From NCEH01 sp002257205 (GTDB lineage Bacteria; Pseudomonadota; Alphaproteobacteria; Rhizobiales; Xanthobacteraceae), in NCBI RefSeq assembly GCF_043195105.1, contig NZ_JBAFWO010000002.1: DNA of 64,000 nt. One strand, given 5' to 3'. Position numbers and translations under genes: made by a program. The notes beneath the pieces are model-generated. The model was not told where the DNA came from. It did no database searches and was given only the letters and a program-made list of their open reading frames with translations. This document shows positions 26,734 through 35,798 of the stretch, piece by piece; the stretch's first letter is position 1; every line of letters starts with the position of its first letter.

Positions 26734-27579
26734 TCAAACGCCGATATTATCAATGAGCCGGGTCTTGCCGAGCCATGCGGCGGCCAGCAGCCGTATGGGT
26801 TCGCCCGGACCGGCCAACGGCGCGAGGCTCTCGGCATGGCGCGCGGCCACATAATCCACCTTCAGCCCGGCGGCGGCGATGCGATCGGCAGCGGCGGCTG
26901 ACGCGGTATCGGCGGGCGTGCCGGCCCGGATCGCGGCGGCGGCGTCCTTCAGCGCCTGCTGGATCACCGGCGCGATCGCCCGCTCCTCGGGCGAGAGATA
27001 GCGATTGCGGGAGGATAGGGCGAGCCCGTCATGCTCGCGCACCGTGGCGCCGGGCACGATTTCCACCGGCAGGTCGAGATCGGCCGCGAGGCGCGTGACC
27101 ACCTTCAATTGCTGATAATCCTTCTCGCCGAACATGGCGTAGTCCGGCCCGGTGCGGATCAGCAGCTTGCTCACCACGATCGCGACGCCAGCGAAGAAAT
27201 GGGTGCGGAAATCGGTCTCGAGCCCGAGCGCCGGGCCGCCCATGGCGAAATGGGTCGCGAAACCCTGCGGGTACATATCGGCGGCCGTGGGAGCGTAGAC
27301 CACGTCCACGCCCTCAGCCGCCAGCAAGGCGAGGTCATTGTCGAATGTGCGCGGATAGCGGGAAAAATCCTCGTTAGGCGCGAACTGGGTCGGGTTGACG
27401 AAGATCGAGACCACGATCCGCCGCGCCAGCGTCTTGGCCTGGCGCACCAACGCGATGTGTCCTTCGTGCAGGGCGCCCATGGTCGGCACCAGAGCGACTT
27501 TCTCCCCCGCGGCGCGCCATGCGGCCACCTGGGCCCGCAGCGCATCGACCGTTTCCACCACTTCGGGCTTGCCCGCCAT
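26734..27579 (-). CDS. panC: Pantothenate synthetase
   Basis: PanC joins pantoate and beta-alanine with ATP to give pantothenate, the precursor of CoA. The 281-residue protein has VPTMGALHEGHIALVRQA (the PTMGxLHxGH adenylation motif), SIFVNPTQFAPNEDFSRYPR, FFAGVAIVVSKLL, and the KMSKS-like region DGLALSSRNRYLS. The start at 27579 (MAGKPEVVETVDALR) fits the family; the in-frame extension to 27693 is not conserved in character. It is divergent from the VWA-type gene across 212 bases. Confidence 0.94.
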   Translation of the reverse strand: MAGKPEVVETVDALRAQVAAWRAAGEKVALVPTMGALHEGHIALVRQAKTLARRIVVSIFVNPTQFAPNEDFSRYPRTFDNDLALLAAEGVDVVYAPTAADMYPQGFATHFAMGGPALGLETDFRTHFFAGVAIVVSKLLIRTGPDYAMFGEKDYQQLKVVTRLAADLDLPVEIVPGATVREHDGLALSSRNRYLSPEERAIAPVIQQALKDAAAAIRAGTPADTASAAAADRIAAAGLKVDYVAARHAESLAPLAGPGEPIRLLAAAWLGKTRLIDNIGV

Positions 27580-27791
27580 CGTGTCTCTCCCGCGGGCCGC
27601 AACCGCCCGCCATTCTTTTTGCGGCGCAGACCCTAGCGCCGGAAACCTGCGGGTCAACCGCGCGATCGCGGCAGGGCGGTCATCGCTTCGCACCCTCTGG
27701 TGCCGGGCGCGAGAACGCCTATTTTGCTAAGGATGGATCAGGATTCCCTTCCGCCTTGCCGACCCGGCCCGATGCACGGGACTTTCGCCCC

Positions 27792-28499
27792 ATGAGCGGA
27801 CCCAAGAAGCCCCTGACGCCTGCAGGGTCCGCCAGCGAGGCGGAACTTGCGGCCTTCCTCGCCGCCGCGCGCGACCTTGGGCCGACGCGGGCCGATGGGC
27901 AGCGCGGCCGGCTTGCCTTTGCCATGGATGCGACCTTTTCGCGTCAGCCGACCTGGGATCTCGCCTGCCGCCTCCAGGGCGATCTGTTTTCCGCCGCCGC
28001 CGATCTGGGCGGGCTCGATGTTCAGTTGATCTATTATCGTGGCCTTTCGGAATGCCGCGCCTCGCCCTGGGTATCCGACCCCGCGCGGCTCGGCGCTTTG
28101 ATGGGCGCCATCGCCTGCCAGGGCGGGCATACGCAGATCTCCCGCGTGCTCGGCCATCTCGCCAAGGAGGCGCAGCGCTCTGGGCTGAAGGCGGCCGTGT
28201 TCGTGGGGGACGCCGTGGAGGAAAATCCCGACGCCCTCGCCGCGAAGGCGGGGGAACTCGCCGTGCTGGGCGTGCGCCTGTTTCTGTTCCAGGAAGGCGA
28301 GGACCGGCAGGTGGAAGCCGTATTCAAGGAACTGGCGCGCCTGACTTCCGGGGCCTGGTGCCGGTTTCGCCCTGGCGCGGATGAGGAATTGCGCGCCCTG
28401 CTGCGGGCGGTGGCCGCCTATGCCGCCGGCGGCCGGCAAGCCCTTCTGGCGGGGCGGGAGGCAGGGGCGGTGCGGCTGCTTTCGGCCATGGGCCAATGA
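27792..28499 (+). CDS. VWA-domain-like protein
   Basis: A 235-residue soluble protein with a von Willebrand A-type fold. The strand after the N-terminal helix reads LAFAMDATFSRQPTW, which matches the MIDAS pattern D-x-T/S-x-S. The later part alternates strands and helices (AAVFVGDAVEENPDALAAKA, LGVRLFLFQEGEDR). Similar proteins precede a membrane J-domain gene in related bacteria by my recollection, and here such a gene follows 58 bases downstream. The function is unknown. Confidence 0.7.
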   Translation: MSGPKKPLTPAGSASEAELAAFLAAARDLGPTRADGQRGRLAFAMDATFSRQPTWDLACRLQGDLFSAAADLGGLDVQLIYYRGLSECRASPWVSDPARLGALMGAIACQGGHTQISRVLGHLAKEAQRSGLKAAVFVGDAVEENPDALAAKAGELAVLGVRLFLFQEGEDRQVEAVFKELARLTSGAWCRFRPGADEELRALLRAVAAYAAGGRQALLAGREAGAVRLLSAMGQ

Positions 28500-28557
28500 C
28501 CGGCCGATCCGGCCCTGACATGATACTTAAGGGCAAGACCCTCATGGGAGAGCGCGT

Positions 28558-29298
28558 GTGGTGACTTTGATTGCGGGAGCGCTTCTGCTGCTGCTGGGCC
28601 TTTGCGCGCTGAAGCTGTGGACCAAAGCCTCGCCCCGGGCGCTTGCGACCGCACTCTACAAGATCGCGGGCTATCTGATGCTCGGCGGCGCGGCCTTCTC
28701 TTTGGTGACCGGGCGGTTCGCGGCGGCGGTTCCGCTCGCGATGCTGGGCGCCGGGCTGCTGGCGCAGGTGAACGGAGGCGGGATCGGCGGCTGGTTCTCC
28801 GGTCTGTTCGGCCAGGGCCGGTTCACCGGATCACGGGCGCCGCGCGTCTCACGGGTGTCCTCGCCGATGTTCGAGATGGAGCTGAACCACGACACCGGCA
28901 TCCTGACCGGACGGGTCATCGCCGGTCCGCGCGTGGGCGTCTCGCTGGATGATCTCGCGGTTCCCGAGCTTCTGGCGTTGCGCGGCGGGCTCGATGCCCA
29001 GTCGCTGGCCCTAATCGAAGCTTATCTCGACCGCAGGGCGCCCGCATGGCGTGAAGACTCGCAGACCAATGCGGGTGGCAGGAGCGGGAGCGGAAACAAT
29101 ATGAGTGCGCGCAACAGCGCGATGACGGAAGAGGAAGCCCATCAAATACTTGGGCTTGAACCGGGGGCTGGCGAAGCTGCGGTTCGCACCGCGCATCGTG
29201 CCTTGATGAAAAAGCTCCACCCCGATCATGGCGGATCCAGTTATCTTGCTGCGAGGGTGAATCAAGCGAAAGATGTCATTCTCAACAAACATCGCTGA
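28558..29298 (+). CDS. Membrane-anchored J-domain protein (Pam18/Tim14-like layout)
   Basis: A 246-residue protein starting at GTG 28558 or 28561 after GGGAGAGCG. It has two to three N-terminal membrane segments (LIAGALLLLLGLCALKLW, AGYLMLGGAAFSLVTG, AVPLAMLGAGLLAQV) and a soluble middle domain. A J domain forms the last 60 residues with the HPD tripeptide in KKLHPDHGGSSYLA. J domains stimulate DnaK ATPase. A membrane anchor with a J domain at the extreme C-terminus is the arrangement of mitochondrial Tim14/Pam18. A Gly/Ser linker (GGRSGSGNN) precedes the J domain. Confidence 0.82.
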   Translation: MVTLIAGALLLLLGLCALKLWTKASPRALATALYKIAGYLMLGGAAFSLVTGRFAAAVPLAMLGAGLLAQVNGGGIGGWFSGLFGQGRFTGSRAPRVSRVSSPMFEMELNHDTGILTGRVIAGPRVGVSLDDLAVPELLALRGGLDAQSLALIEAYLDRRAPAWREDSQTNAGGRSGSGNNMSARNSAMTEEEAHQILGLEPGAGEAAVRTAHRALMKKLHPDHGGSSYLAARVNQAKDVILNKHR

Positions 29299-29318
29299 TT
29301 CTCTCCAAACGCACTACA

Positions 29319-30962
29319 TCAATTGCGGAAAATCATGCAGGCGAAATCATTGCGTTGCAGTAAACGGCAGGCTTCCTTCGCTCCTTTTTCATCAAGGCCG
29401 GCAAAGCGGGCGCGGTAGAGATCCGTCGAGCCCTTTGAGACTTTCTGCGTAAATCCATCGGCTTGGCCCAAAAGGCTCTTGGCTTTCGCTTGCGCGACAT
29501 CCAGCCTTGCCCGCGCTTCCTTTTCCGCACCGAAGGCGCCGATCTGAATGCCCCAGCCCGAATGGTGGGGCTGCGTCTGCTGCGCGGGGACGGGCCGTGC
29601 CACAGCCTCATTGGGCGAAGGGCCGAAGGTGTCCGGCAATTCTATGGGGCCGGCGGAGGCTGTGCGGATCGGTTCCGCCTGCACGCGCGCGGGTTCTGCA
29701 ACTTGGATCGGGGAAGGCGGAATAGGCGTTCCGTTCGAGCCGATATAGCCGAGCGTGCCTTTGGGGACGAAGGCCGGCGCGGTCAGGGGCGTAGTAAGCC
29801 GCTGGATCGCGACCGTCTTCACGGCCACCGGTCTGATGGGCGCGGCGGAGCCGGGGGCGGGCCCGCGCGGCAGGCTGGCCGTGGTCACCGGATCCGGTGC
29901 CGCATAGGCGAGGCGCTGCGGCTCGGGCAGCGGGGCAATAGGGCCGGAGGCTTCGCGCTCGGCGGGGGCAGCGACGGGAACCGGCACCGGCCCGTCATCA
30001 TCCAGCGCGGCGGTTTCCGTGATCCGGGGCGCCGTACGGTTCCCGGCATAGGCACGATTGTAATTGTTGGCGATCAGGCTTGCCATGCGGTTATCGCGAG
30101 AGGCACCGCTGGAGCCGCCAAGCACCACCCCGATGAGGTAGCGATCGTCGCGATGCAGCGAGGTGAGAAGGTTAAAGCCGGAGGCGCGGGTGTAGCCGGT
30201 CTTGATCCCATCCACGCCCTCGACGCGACCCAACAGGCGGTTGTGATTGCCGATGGTCTCGCCTTTGTAGGTAAAGCTGCGGGTAGAGAAATATTTGTAT
30301 TCGCGTGGGAAGCGCTCCTGGATCGCCCGGCCCAGGATGGAGAGGTCGCGGGCGGTGGTCACTTGGCGCGGATTGGGCAGGCCGTTGGCATTCTCGAAAT
30401 TGGTGCGCGACATGCCGAGGGCATGGGCTTTGCGCGTCATCATGTCGGCGAATCTTTCCTCGGTCCCGCCGACGGTTTCCGCGATCACCACGGCGACGTC
30501 GTTGGCCGAGCGAGTCACGATCGCCTTGATCGCGTCCTCGACATCGATGGTCGACCCCGCGCGGACATTCAGCTTGGACGGCGACTGGGCGGCGGCCCGC
30601 GCCGAGACCACCATTTCGCTGTTGAGGTTCAGGCGCCCGGCCTCCATCTGCTCGAACAGGAGATAGAGGGTCATCACCTTGGTGAGTGAGGCAGGGTGAC
30701 GCAGAGCGTCCGCCTTATCCTCGTAGAGGACCTTTCCGGTATTGCCATCCACGATGATGGCGGCCGTGCCGGTTTTCCACCCGGAGCCGGTAGTGTCATC
30801 GGACTTGCTCGCGGATGCCTTCTTGCTCTGCGACTGGGCATGGGCGCTCTTATGCTTGCGAGGCTTTGCGTCAACACCCGTTGACGCCATCACCATCACT
30901 GCGGCAAGGGCCGCCGCGACGAGCTTGGCGGAGAAGGAGCCGTTCGCGATCGCAATACGCAT
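29319..30962 (-). CDS. D-alanyl-D-alanine carboxypeptidase with C-terminal SPOR domain
   Basis: Low-molecular-weight penicillin-binding protein of 547 residues that trims stem peptides of peptidoglycan. After a signal segment (LVAAALAAVMVMASTGVDA) the S11 peptidase domain shows SxxK in SLTKVMTLYLL, SxN in TRSANDVAVVIAE and KTG in DGIKTGYTRAS. A Pro/Ala-rich linker (about residues 330-460) connects to a SPOR domain (GWGIQIGAFGAEKEARARL...) that binds denuded glycan at division sites. The SPOR fusion suggests septal action. It is divergent from the phasin gene. Confidence 0.9.
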   Translation of the reverse strand: MRIAIANGSFSAKLVAAALAAVMVMASTGVDAKPRKHKSAHAQSQSKKASASKSDDTTGSGWKTGTAAIIVDGNTGKVLYEDKADALRHPASLTKVMTLYLLFEQMEAGRLNLNSEMVVSARAAAQSPSKLNVRAGSTIDVEDAIKAIVTRSANDVAVVIAETVGGTEERFADMMTRKAHALGMSRTNFENANGLPNPRQVTTARDLSILGRAIQERFPREYKYFSTRSFTYKGETIGNHNRLLGRVEGVDGIKTGYTRASGFNLLTSLHRDDRYLIGVVLGGSSGASRDNRMASLIANNYNRAYAGNRTAPRITETAALDDDGPVPVPVAAPAEREASGPIAPLPEPQRLAYAAPDPVTTASLPRGPAPGSAAPIRPVAVKTVAIQRLTTPLTAPAFVPKGTLGYIGSNGTPIPPSPIQVAEPARVQAEPIRTASAGPIELPDTFGPSPNEAVARPVPAQQTQPHHSGWGIQIGAFGAEKEARARLDVAQAKAKSLLGQADGFTQKVSKGSTDLYRARFAGLDEKGAKEACRLLQRNDFACMIFRN

Positions 30963-31261
30963 GAAACCGTGTCCCGTGGGTCAGTCCAGGAAAGGGTCGG
31001 CCTGGAGTGGAGCATCTCAATCTCGCGCGAGAGCACGAAAATTCAGGAGGGCTCGGGTCCATGAACCGGGGAATGACTGGCTACAGCCTAAAAACCCGCG
31101 GTTACCAACCCGTAAACCAAGCCAAAATGAGGCATGGTGCACTGCACAATTTTGTTGACGTCTTTGTTGCGATGCATCTTAATGCAACTGGGGCGGCTCC
31201 GAATGGCCCACCGCACCGGACTTAATGAGTGGCAGCCTTAACAAACGCAATGAGGACACCC
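30963..31261 (+). other. Divergent intergenic region between the carboxypeptidase and phasin genes
   Basis: About 300 bases without a supported gene. It must carry the promoters for both flanking genes. The phasin-proximal part is AT-richer and has TGC-rich short palindromes (GGTGCACTGCACA near 31136 and GATGCATC near 31171), which could be sites for a PhaR-type regulator; that is only an inference. Confidence 0.4.
31155..31183 (+). promoter_or_regulatory. Candidate housekeeping promoter for the phasin gene
   Basis: TTGACG (31155-31160), 17 bases, then CTTAAT (31178-31183), a fair match to the -35/-10 consensus with ideal spacing. It ends about 80 bases before the phasin start. It was found by eye only. 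Confidence 0.4.
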
Positions 31262-31591
31262 ATGGCCCAGAATATCGAAGACTTCCAGAAGCTCGGTAAG
31301 GAAAACGTCGAACTCGCCATGAAGAGCTTCGGCACCTTCTCCAAGAGCGCCCAGGCGATCGCCCTTGAAATCGCCGACTACACCAAGAGCTCGTTCGAGC
31401 TCGGCACCGCAACTCTCGAGAAGCTGATGAGCGCCAAGACGCTCGAGCAGGCCGTCGAGATCCAGCAGTCCTACCTGAAGACCGCGTACGAAGGCCTGGT
31501 GGCGGAAACCACCAAGCTCGGCGAGCTGTACAAGGACCTCGCCAAGGAAGCCTACAAGCCGTACGAGAGCGCCTTCGCCAAGGTTCAGTGA
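31262..31591 (+). CDS. Phasin family protein
   Basis: A 109-residue helical protein that coats polyhydroxyalkanoate granules. Family segments are NIEDFQKLGKENVELAMKSF, EIADYTKSSFELGTATLEKL and AVEIQQSYLKTAYEGLVAET, with a C-terminal YKPYESAFAKVQ. The ATG at 31262 has GAGGAC nearby upstream; a GTG at 31229 would add 11 residues. Codon use is strongly biased, as expected for a highly expressed protein. A terminator follows at 31609. Confidence 0.88.
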   Translation: MAQNIEDFQKLGKENVELAMKSFGTFSKSAQAIALEIADYTKSSFELGTATLEKLMSAKTLEQAVEIQQSYLKTAYEGLVAETTKLGELYKDLAKEAYKPYESAFAKVQ

Positions 31592-31608
31592 TCGCGTCCG
31601 ACACGCTT

Positions 31609-31628
31609 AGGCTCCCACGGGAGCCTTT
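31609..31628 (+). terminator. Rho-independent terminator after the phasin gene
   Basis: A 7-base-pair stem AGGCTCC / GGAGCCT with a CACG loop, followed by a short T run (TTT). It lies 17 bases after the phasin stop. Confidence 0.6.
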
Positions 31629-31785
31629 CGTGTGGCTTTCCAAAGTGGGCCGAGAGGCGTCATTTTGAAGCCTATGACCAACGGCGGTCTGGCATTGCCG
31701 GGCCCCCGTTCCTATTATCTGGCACGTGCCCGACGCCCGGCCGCATCTGCGCGGTCCGTCAAAACCTGGCACGGATGCCGATGAA

Positions 31786-32196
31786 ATGATGCAGTCCTCT
31801 TCCCGTCCCGCCCTTTCCCGTTCCCCGTCACGCACGGGGCGTCCGGCTTATGCGCCGGCGATGGCCGCAGGCGAACCGCCGCGCCGTGGCGGCGGCGACA
31901 ATCCCGGCACTGCCGTCATCACCCGCACGAAGACGCAGACCAAGCGGCCCAGCCTCTATCGCGTCCTGCTGCTGAACGACGACTACACCCCCATGGAATT
32001 CGTGGTCCACGTCCTCGAGCGCTTCTTCAACAAGGGGCGCGAGGAGGCCAACACCATCATGATGCACGTCCACCAAAACGGTGTCGGCGAATGTGGCGTG
32101 TTCACCTATGAGGTCGCCGAGACAAAAGTGACGCAGGTGATGGACTTCGCCCGCAAACACCAACATCCTCTGCAATGTGTGATGGAAAAAAAATAG
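31786..32196 (+). CDS. clpS: ATP-dependent Clp protease adaptor ClpS
   Basis: ClpS binds proteins with destabilising N-terminal residues and hands them to ClpAP. The folded core (about residues 55-136) holds YRVLLLNDDYTPMEFVVHVL, where the NDD..TxEFV residues form the N-degron pocket, and later HVHQNGVGECGVFTYEVAET. A long basic Arg/Pro-rich N-terminal extension precedes it and the exact start is uncertain (31726, 31786, 31789 or 31861 are possible). clpA follows 158 bases downstream. Together with bpt in this window it completes an N-end-rule route. Confidence 0.9.
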   Translation: MMQSSSRPALSRSPSRTGRPAYAPAMAAGEPPRRGGGDNPGTAVITRTKTQTKRPSLYRVLLLNDDYTPMEFVVHVLERFFNKGREEANTIMMHVHQNGVGECGVFTYEVAETKVTQVMDFARKHQHPLQCVMEKK

Positions 32197-32354
32197 GTGC
32201 ATTCGCGTCGGTTGGCGTCTCAAATTGGTGATGGAGATGTTCAGGCAAGGCTCTTGCGTAATCTGAGAGCCGGTACAAAGTTTGAAGGAGCGCGTGCGCA
32301 AACGAAGCCGACGGACGTTCCGGGCTTCGGGTGGCGCACGAGATAGAGGTCTAG

Positions 32355-34868
32355 ATGCCAACTTTCTCACGCAGCCTCGAACAATCGCTTCACCGGGCGC
32401 TCGCCCTTGCCAATGAGCGCCACCATGAATACGCGACGCTCGAGCATTTGCTGCTGTCTTTGGTCGACGATCAGGACGCTGCAGCCGTCATGCGGGCGTG
32501 CAACGTCGATCTCGACAAGCTGCGCCGTAATCTCATCGAATATGTGGACAGCGAGCTGGAGAATTTGATCCAGGCCGCCGGCGACGATTCCAAGCCCACC
32601 GCCGGCTTCCAGCGCGTCATTCAGCGCGCGGTCATCCATGTCCAGTCGTCGGGGCGCGAGGAAGTGACCGGCGCCAACGTGCTGGTCGCCATTTTTGCCG
32701 AGCGCGAGAGCCATGCCGCCTATTTCCTGCAGGAGCAGGACATGACGCGGTACGATGCGGTCAATTATATTTCCCACGGCATCGCGAAGCGTGCCGGCCT
32801 TTCGGAGAGCCGGCCGGTGCGCGGCGCTGAAGAGGAGACCGAGACGAAATCCGGAGACGACACCAAGAAAAAGGCTGATGCCCTCGACGCTTATTGCGTC
32901 AACCTCAACAAGAAGGCGCATGAGGGAAAGATCGACCCCCTCATCGGCCGCGACAAGGAAATCCAGCGCACGATCCAGGTTCTCTGCCGCCGGCAGAAGA
33001 ACAATCCGCTGTTCGTGGGCGATCCCGGCGTCGGCAAGACCGCCATCGCCGAGGGCCTTGCGCGGCGCATCATCAATGGCGACGTCCCGGAAGTGCTCGC
33101 GACCGCCACCATCTTCTCGCTCGACATGGGCGCGCTGCTCGCCGGAACCCGCTATCGCGGCGATTTCGAGGAGCGGCTGAAGCAGGTGGTGAAGGAGATC
33201 GAGGCCTATCCCAACGCCATCATGTTCATCGACGAGATCCACACGGTCATCGGCGCCGGTGCGACCTCGGGCGGGGCCATGGATGCGTCCAATCTGCTGA
33301 AGCCGGCGCTCGCCTCCGGCACGCTGCGGTGCATGGGCTCGACCACCTATAAGGAATATCGCCAGTATTTCGAGAAGGACCGCGCCCTGGTGCGGCGGTT
33401 CCAGAAGATCGACGTGGCGGAACCCACTGTGCCCGACACGATCGAGATCCTGAAGGGCCTCAAGCCCTATTTTGAGGACTATCACAAGCTGCGCTACACC
33501 AACGAGGCCATCAAGGCCGCGGTGGAGTTGTCCGCGCGCTACATCCACGACCGCAAGCTGCCCGACAAGGCGATCGACGTCATCGACGAGAGCGGCGCGG
33601 CGCAGATGCTGATGCCCGAGAGCCGGCGCAAGAAGATCATCGGCCTGAAGGAAATCGAGGCCACGATCGCGACCATGGCCCGCATCCCGCCCAAGACCGT
33701 CTCCAAGGACGATGCCGAAGTGCTCGCCCATCTGGAAAGCACGCTGAAGCGCGTGGTCTATGGCCAGAACAAGGCCATCGAGGCGCTTTCAGCGTCAATC
33801 AAGCTGGCGCGCGCCGGGCTGCGGGAACCGGAGAAGCCCATCGGCTCTTATCTGTTCTCCGGCCCCACCGGCGTCGGTAAGACGGAAGTGGCCAAGCAGC
33901 TCGCCTCCATCCTCGGGGTGAACCTGCTGCGCTTCGACATGTCGGAATATATGGAGCGCCACACGGTCTCGCGGCTGATCGGCGCGCCTCCCGGCTACGT
34001 CGGCTTCGACCAGGGCGGCCTGCTGACCGACGGCGTCGACCAGACCCCGCATTGTGTGCTGCTGCTGGACGAGATCGAGAAGGCCCATCCGGACCTGTTC
34101 AACATCCTGCTCCAGGTCATGGACCACGGGAAGCTCACGGATCACAACGGCAAGACCGTGGATTTCCGCAACGTGATCCTGATCATGACCAGCAATGCGG
34201 GTGCGGCGGACCTGTCGAAGGAGGCCTATGGCTTCACCCGGACCAAGCGTTCGGGCGACGACATTGAGGCCATCAACCGTACGTTTGCACCGGAATTCCG
34301 CAATCGTCTCGATGCGGTGGTGACCTTCGCGCATCTGCCGCACGAGGTGATCGGGCAGGTGGTGGAGAAGTTCGTCCTTCAGCTGGAAGCCCAGCTTGCG
34401 GACCGCAATGTCACCATCGAACTGTCCGACGAGGCGACCGCTTGGCTGGTGGAGCGCGGCTATGACGAGCAGATGGGCGCTCGCCCCATGGCGCGGGTGA
34501 TCCAGGAATATATCAAGACGCCGCTGGCCGACGAGGTTCTGTTCGGCCGGCTCAAGGGCGGTGGCCATGTGCTGGTGGTGGTGCAGGGGACCGGCAAGGA
34601 ATCGAAGCTCGGCTTTGAATTCCCGGATGGCCCCGTGACGCCGAAGCCGGACAAGATTGTGCCCGCGCCGGCCAAGCGTGCCCCGCGCCGCAAGGCGGAA
34701 ACGGCGTCGGCCAAGCCGGGGGCTTCACGCTCCGGCGGACCCAAGGGCGGTTCCAAGGCCGCGCCGAAGACGCCGCGTTCCGGCGGCGGCGGTGGGGGCG
34801 GCGGCACCACGGGTTCCGGCCCGCGGCGTGGCAGCCATGTGCCCAAGGTGCCGCTCGTCAAGGCGTGA
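32355..34868 (+). CDS. clpA: ATP-dependent Clp protease ATP-binding subunit ClpA
   Basis: AAA+ unfoldase of 837 residues that feeds ClpP. It has the N domain (SRSLEQSLHRALALANERHH), AAA-1 with GDPGVGKTAIAEGLA, and AAA-2 with FSGPTGVGKTEVAKQLAS plus the ClpP-docking region. The family length is about 760; here about 70 extra residues form a basic, Lys/Arg/Pro/Ser-rich tail with a run of eight glycines (residues about 765-837, PAPAKRAPRRKAETASAKPG...). The tail could alter ClpS/ClpP traffic or be disordered. A strong terminator follows. Confidence 0.93.
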   Translation: MPTFSRSLEQSLHRALALANERHHEYATLEHLLLSLVDDQDAAAVMRACNVDLDKLRRNLIEYVDSELENLIQAAGDDSKPTAGFQRVIQRAVIHVQSSGREEVTGANVLVAIFAERESHAAYFLQEQDMTRYDAVNYISHGIAKRAGLSESRPVRGAEEETETKSGDDTKKKADALDAYCVNLNKKAHEGKIDPLIGRDKEIQRTIQVLCRRQKNNPLFVGDPGVGKTAIAEGLARRIINGDVPEVLATATIFSLDMGALLAGTRYRGDFEERLKQVVKEIEAYPNAIMFIDEIHTVIGAGATSGGAMDASNLLKPALASGTLRCMGSTTYKEYRQYFEKDRALVRRFQKIDVAEPTVPDTIEILKGLKPYFEDYHKLRYTNEAIKAAVELSARYIHDRKLPDKAIDVIDESGAAQMLMPESRRKKIIGLKEIEATIATMARIPPKTVSKDDAEVLAHLESTLKRVVYGQNKAIEALSASIKLARAGLREPEKPIGSYLFSGPTGVGKTEVAKQLASILGVNLLRFDMSEYMERHTVSRLIGAPPGYVGFDQGGLLTDGVDQTPHCVLLLDEIEKAHPDLFNILLQVMDHGKLTDHNGKTVDFRNVILIMTSNAGAADLSKEAYGFTRTKRSGDDIEAINRTFAPEFRNRLDAVVTFAHLPHEVIGQVVEKFVLQLEAQLADRNVTIELSDEATAWLVERGYDEQMGARPMARVIQEYIKTPLADEVLFGRLKGGGHVLVVVQGTGKESKLGFEFPDGPVTPKPDKIVPAPAKRAPRRKAETASAKPGASRSGGPKGGSKAAPKTPRSGGGGGGGGTTGSGPRRGSHVPKVPLVKA

Positions 34869-34895
34869 GCCGAAGCGGGTGGGATGAATGCGAAG

Positions 34896-34923
34896 CGGGC
34901 GGCCAGTGGCCGCCCGTTTTTTT
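34896..34923 (+). terminator. Strong rho-independent terminator after clpA
   Basis: A perfect 9-base-pair GC stem (CGGGCGGCC / GGCCGCCCG) with an AGT loop, followed by seven T. It ends the clpA transcript just before the convergent pabC gene. Confidence 0.85.
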
Positions 34924-35003
34924 GAAGGTGCCACTTGCTTGAAGGTACCACGTGCCCGTGCCGCGCCCGAGACCGGCGACGCACGCCGCCTTCCTCGCCC
35001 ACC

Positions 35004-35798
35004 TCAAAGGAGGCCGAGCGACACGCGTAAGCTCGCCGCCACCGGATAAGTGGCGGGAAGCTGCCGCCCCTCCAAATGCGAAACGGAGCGGATGCCGAGG
35101 CTGCTGGTGAGGAAGATTTCCTGCGCCTGCGCCAGATCCTCTTCGCTCAGGTTCATTTCGCTGCCGTGCTCGCGCAGCACCTCCGCGCGCATGATGCCGG
35201 GCAGGGCGCCTTCGCACACGGGCGGCGTCAACAGCATGTTGCCGATCACCACGAACAGGTTCGCGATGGTGCTTTCCGCCACCCGTCCGCGCGTATTGAG
35301 CAACAGGGCATCGTCCGCCCCCCGCGCCGCGGCTTCCTGGCGGGCGAGAATATTGTCCAGGTAATTCAGCGATTTCACGGCATGCAGCGGCGACAGCTCG
35401 TTGCGTCGTGTGACACGGGCGATGATCAGCCGAGCCGGCGGCGCCGGCGGTGGGGCGGGCGCGGCGGTGATCAGCACCGTGGGTTCGGGCGCGGCCGGCG
35501 GCAGCACGCCGCGCGGTCCCGAACCTCGGCTCAGCGTGATGCGCACCACACCGTCGGAAAGCCCGTTTTTCTCCAGAACCGCGAGCGCCGCCGCGTTGAA
35601 ATCCACTTGCGGCAACGGCAGGCCCAGCACCTGCGCTCCGGCGGCGAGACGCGCCAGATGGGCATGCAGATGCCATAGCGCACCATTCTTGACGCGCACG
35701 GTCTCGAACAGGCCGTCACCGAGGGTGAAGCCGCGATCATCGGGTGCGATGCGCGCTGCGCCGTGTTCCACGAGCGCCCCGTTCAGCCATAGGATCAT
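35004..35798 (-). CDS. pabC: Aminodeoxychorismate lyase-like class IV aminotransferase
   Basis: PLP fold-type IV protein of 264 residues. It likely releases 4-aminobenzoate from aminodeoxychorismate for folate synthesis. It shows DDRGFTLGDGLFETVRVKNG at the N-terminus, the Schiff-base lysine in HAVKSLNYLDNILARQEA, and GRVAESTIANLFVV. The start overlaps the pabB stop by 4 bases. Adjacency to pabB supports lyase over branched-chain or D-amino-acid aminotransferase activity. Confidence 0.82.
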   Translation of the reverse strand: MILWLNGALVEHGAARIAPDDRGFTLGDGLFETVRVKNGALWHLHAHLARLAAGAQVLGLPLPQVDFNAAALAVLEKNGLSDGVVRITLSRGSGPRGVLPPAAPEPTVLITAAPAPPPAPPARLIIARVTRRNELSPLHAVKSLNYLDNILARQEAAARGADDALLLNTRGRVAESTIANLFVVIGNMLLTPPVCEGALPGIMRAEVLREHGSEMNLSEEDLAQAQEIFLTSSLGIRSVSHLEGRQLPATYPVAASLRVSLGLL

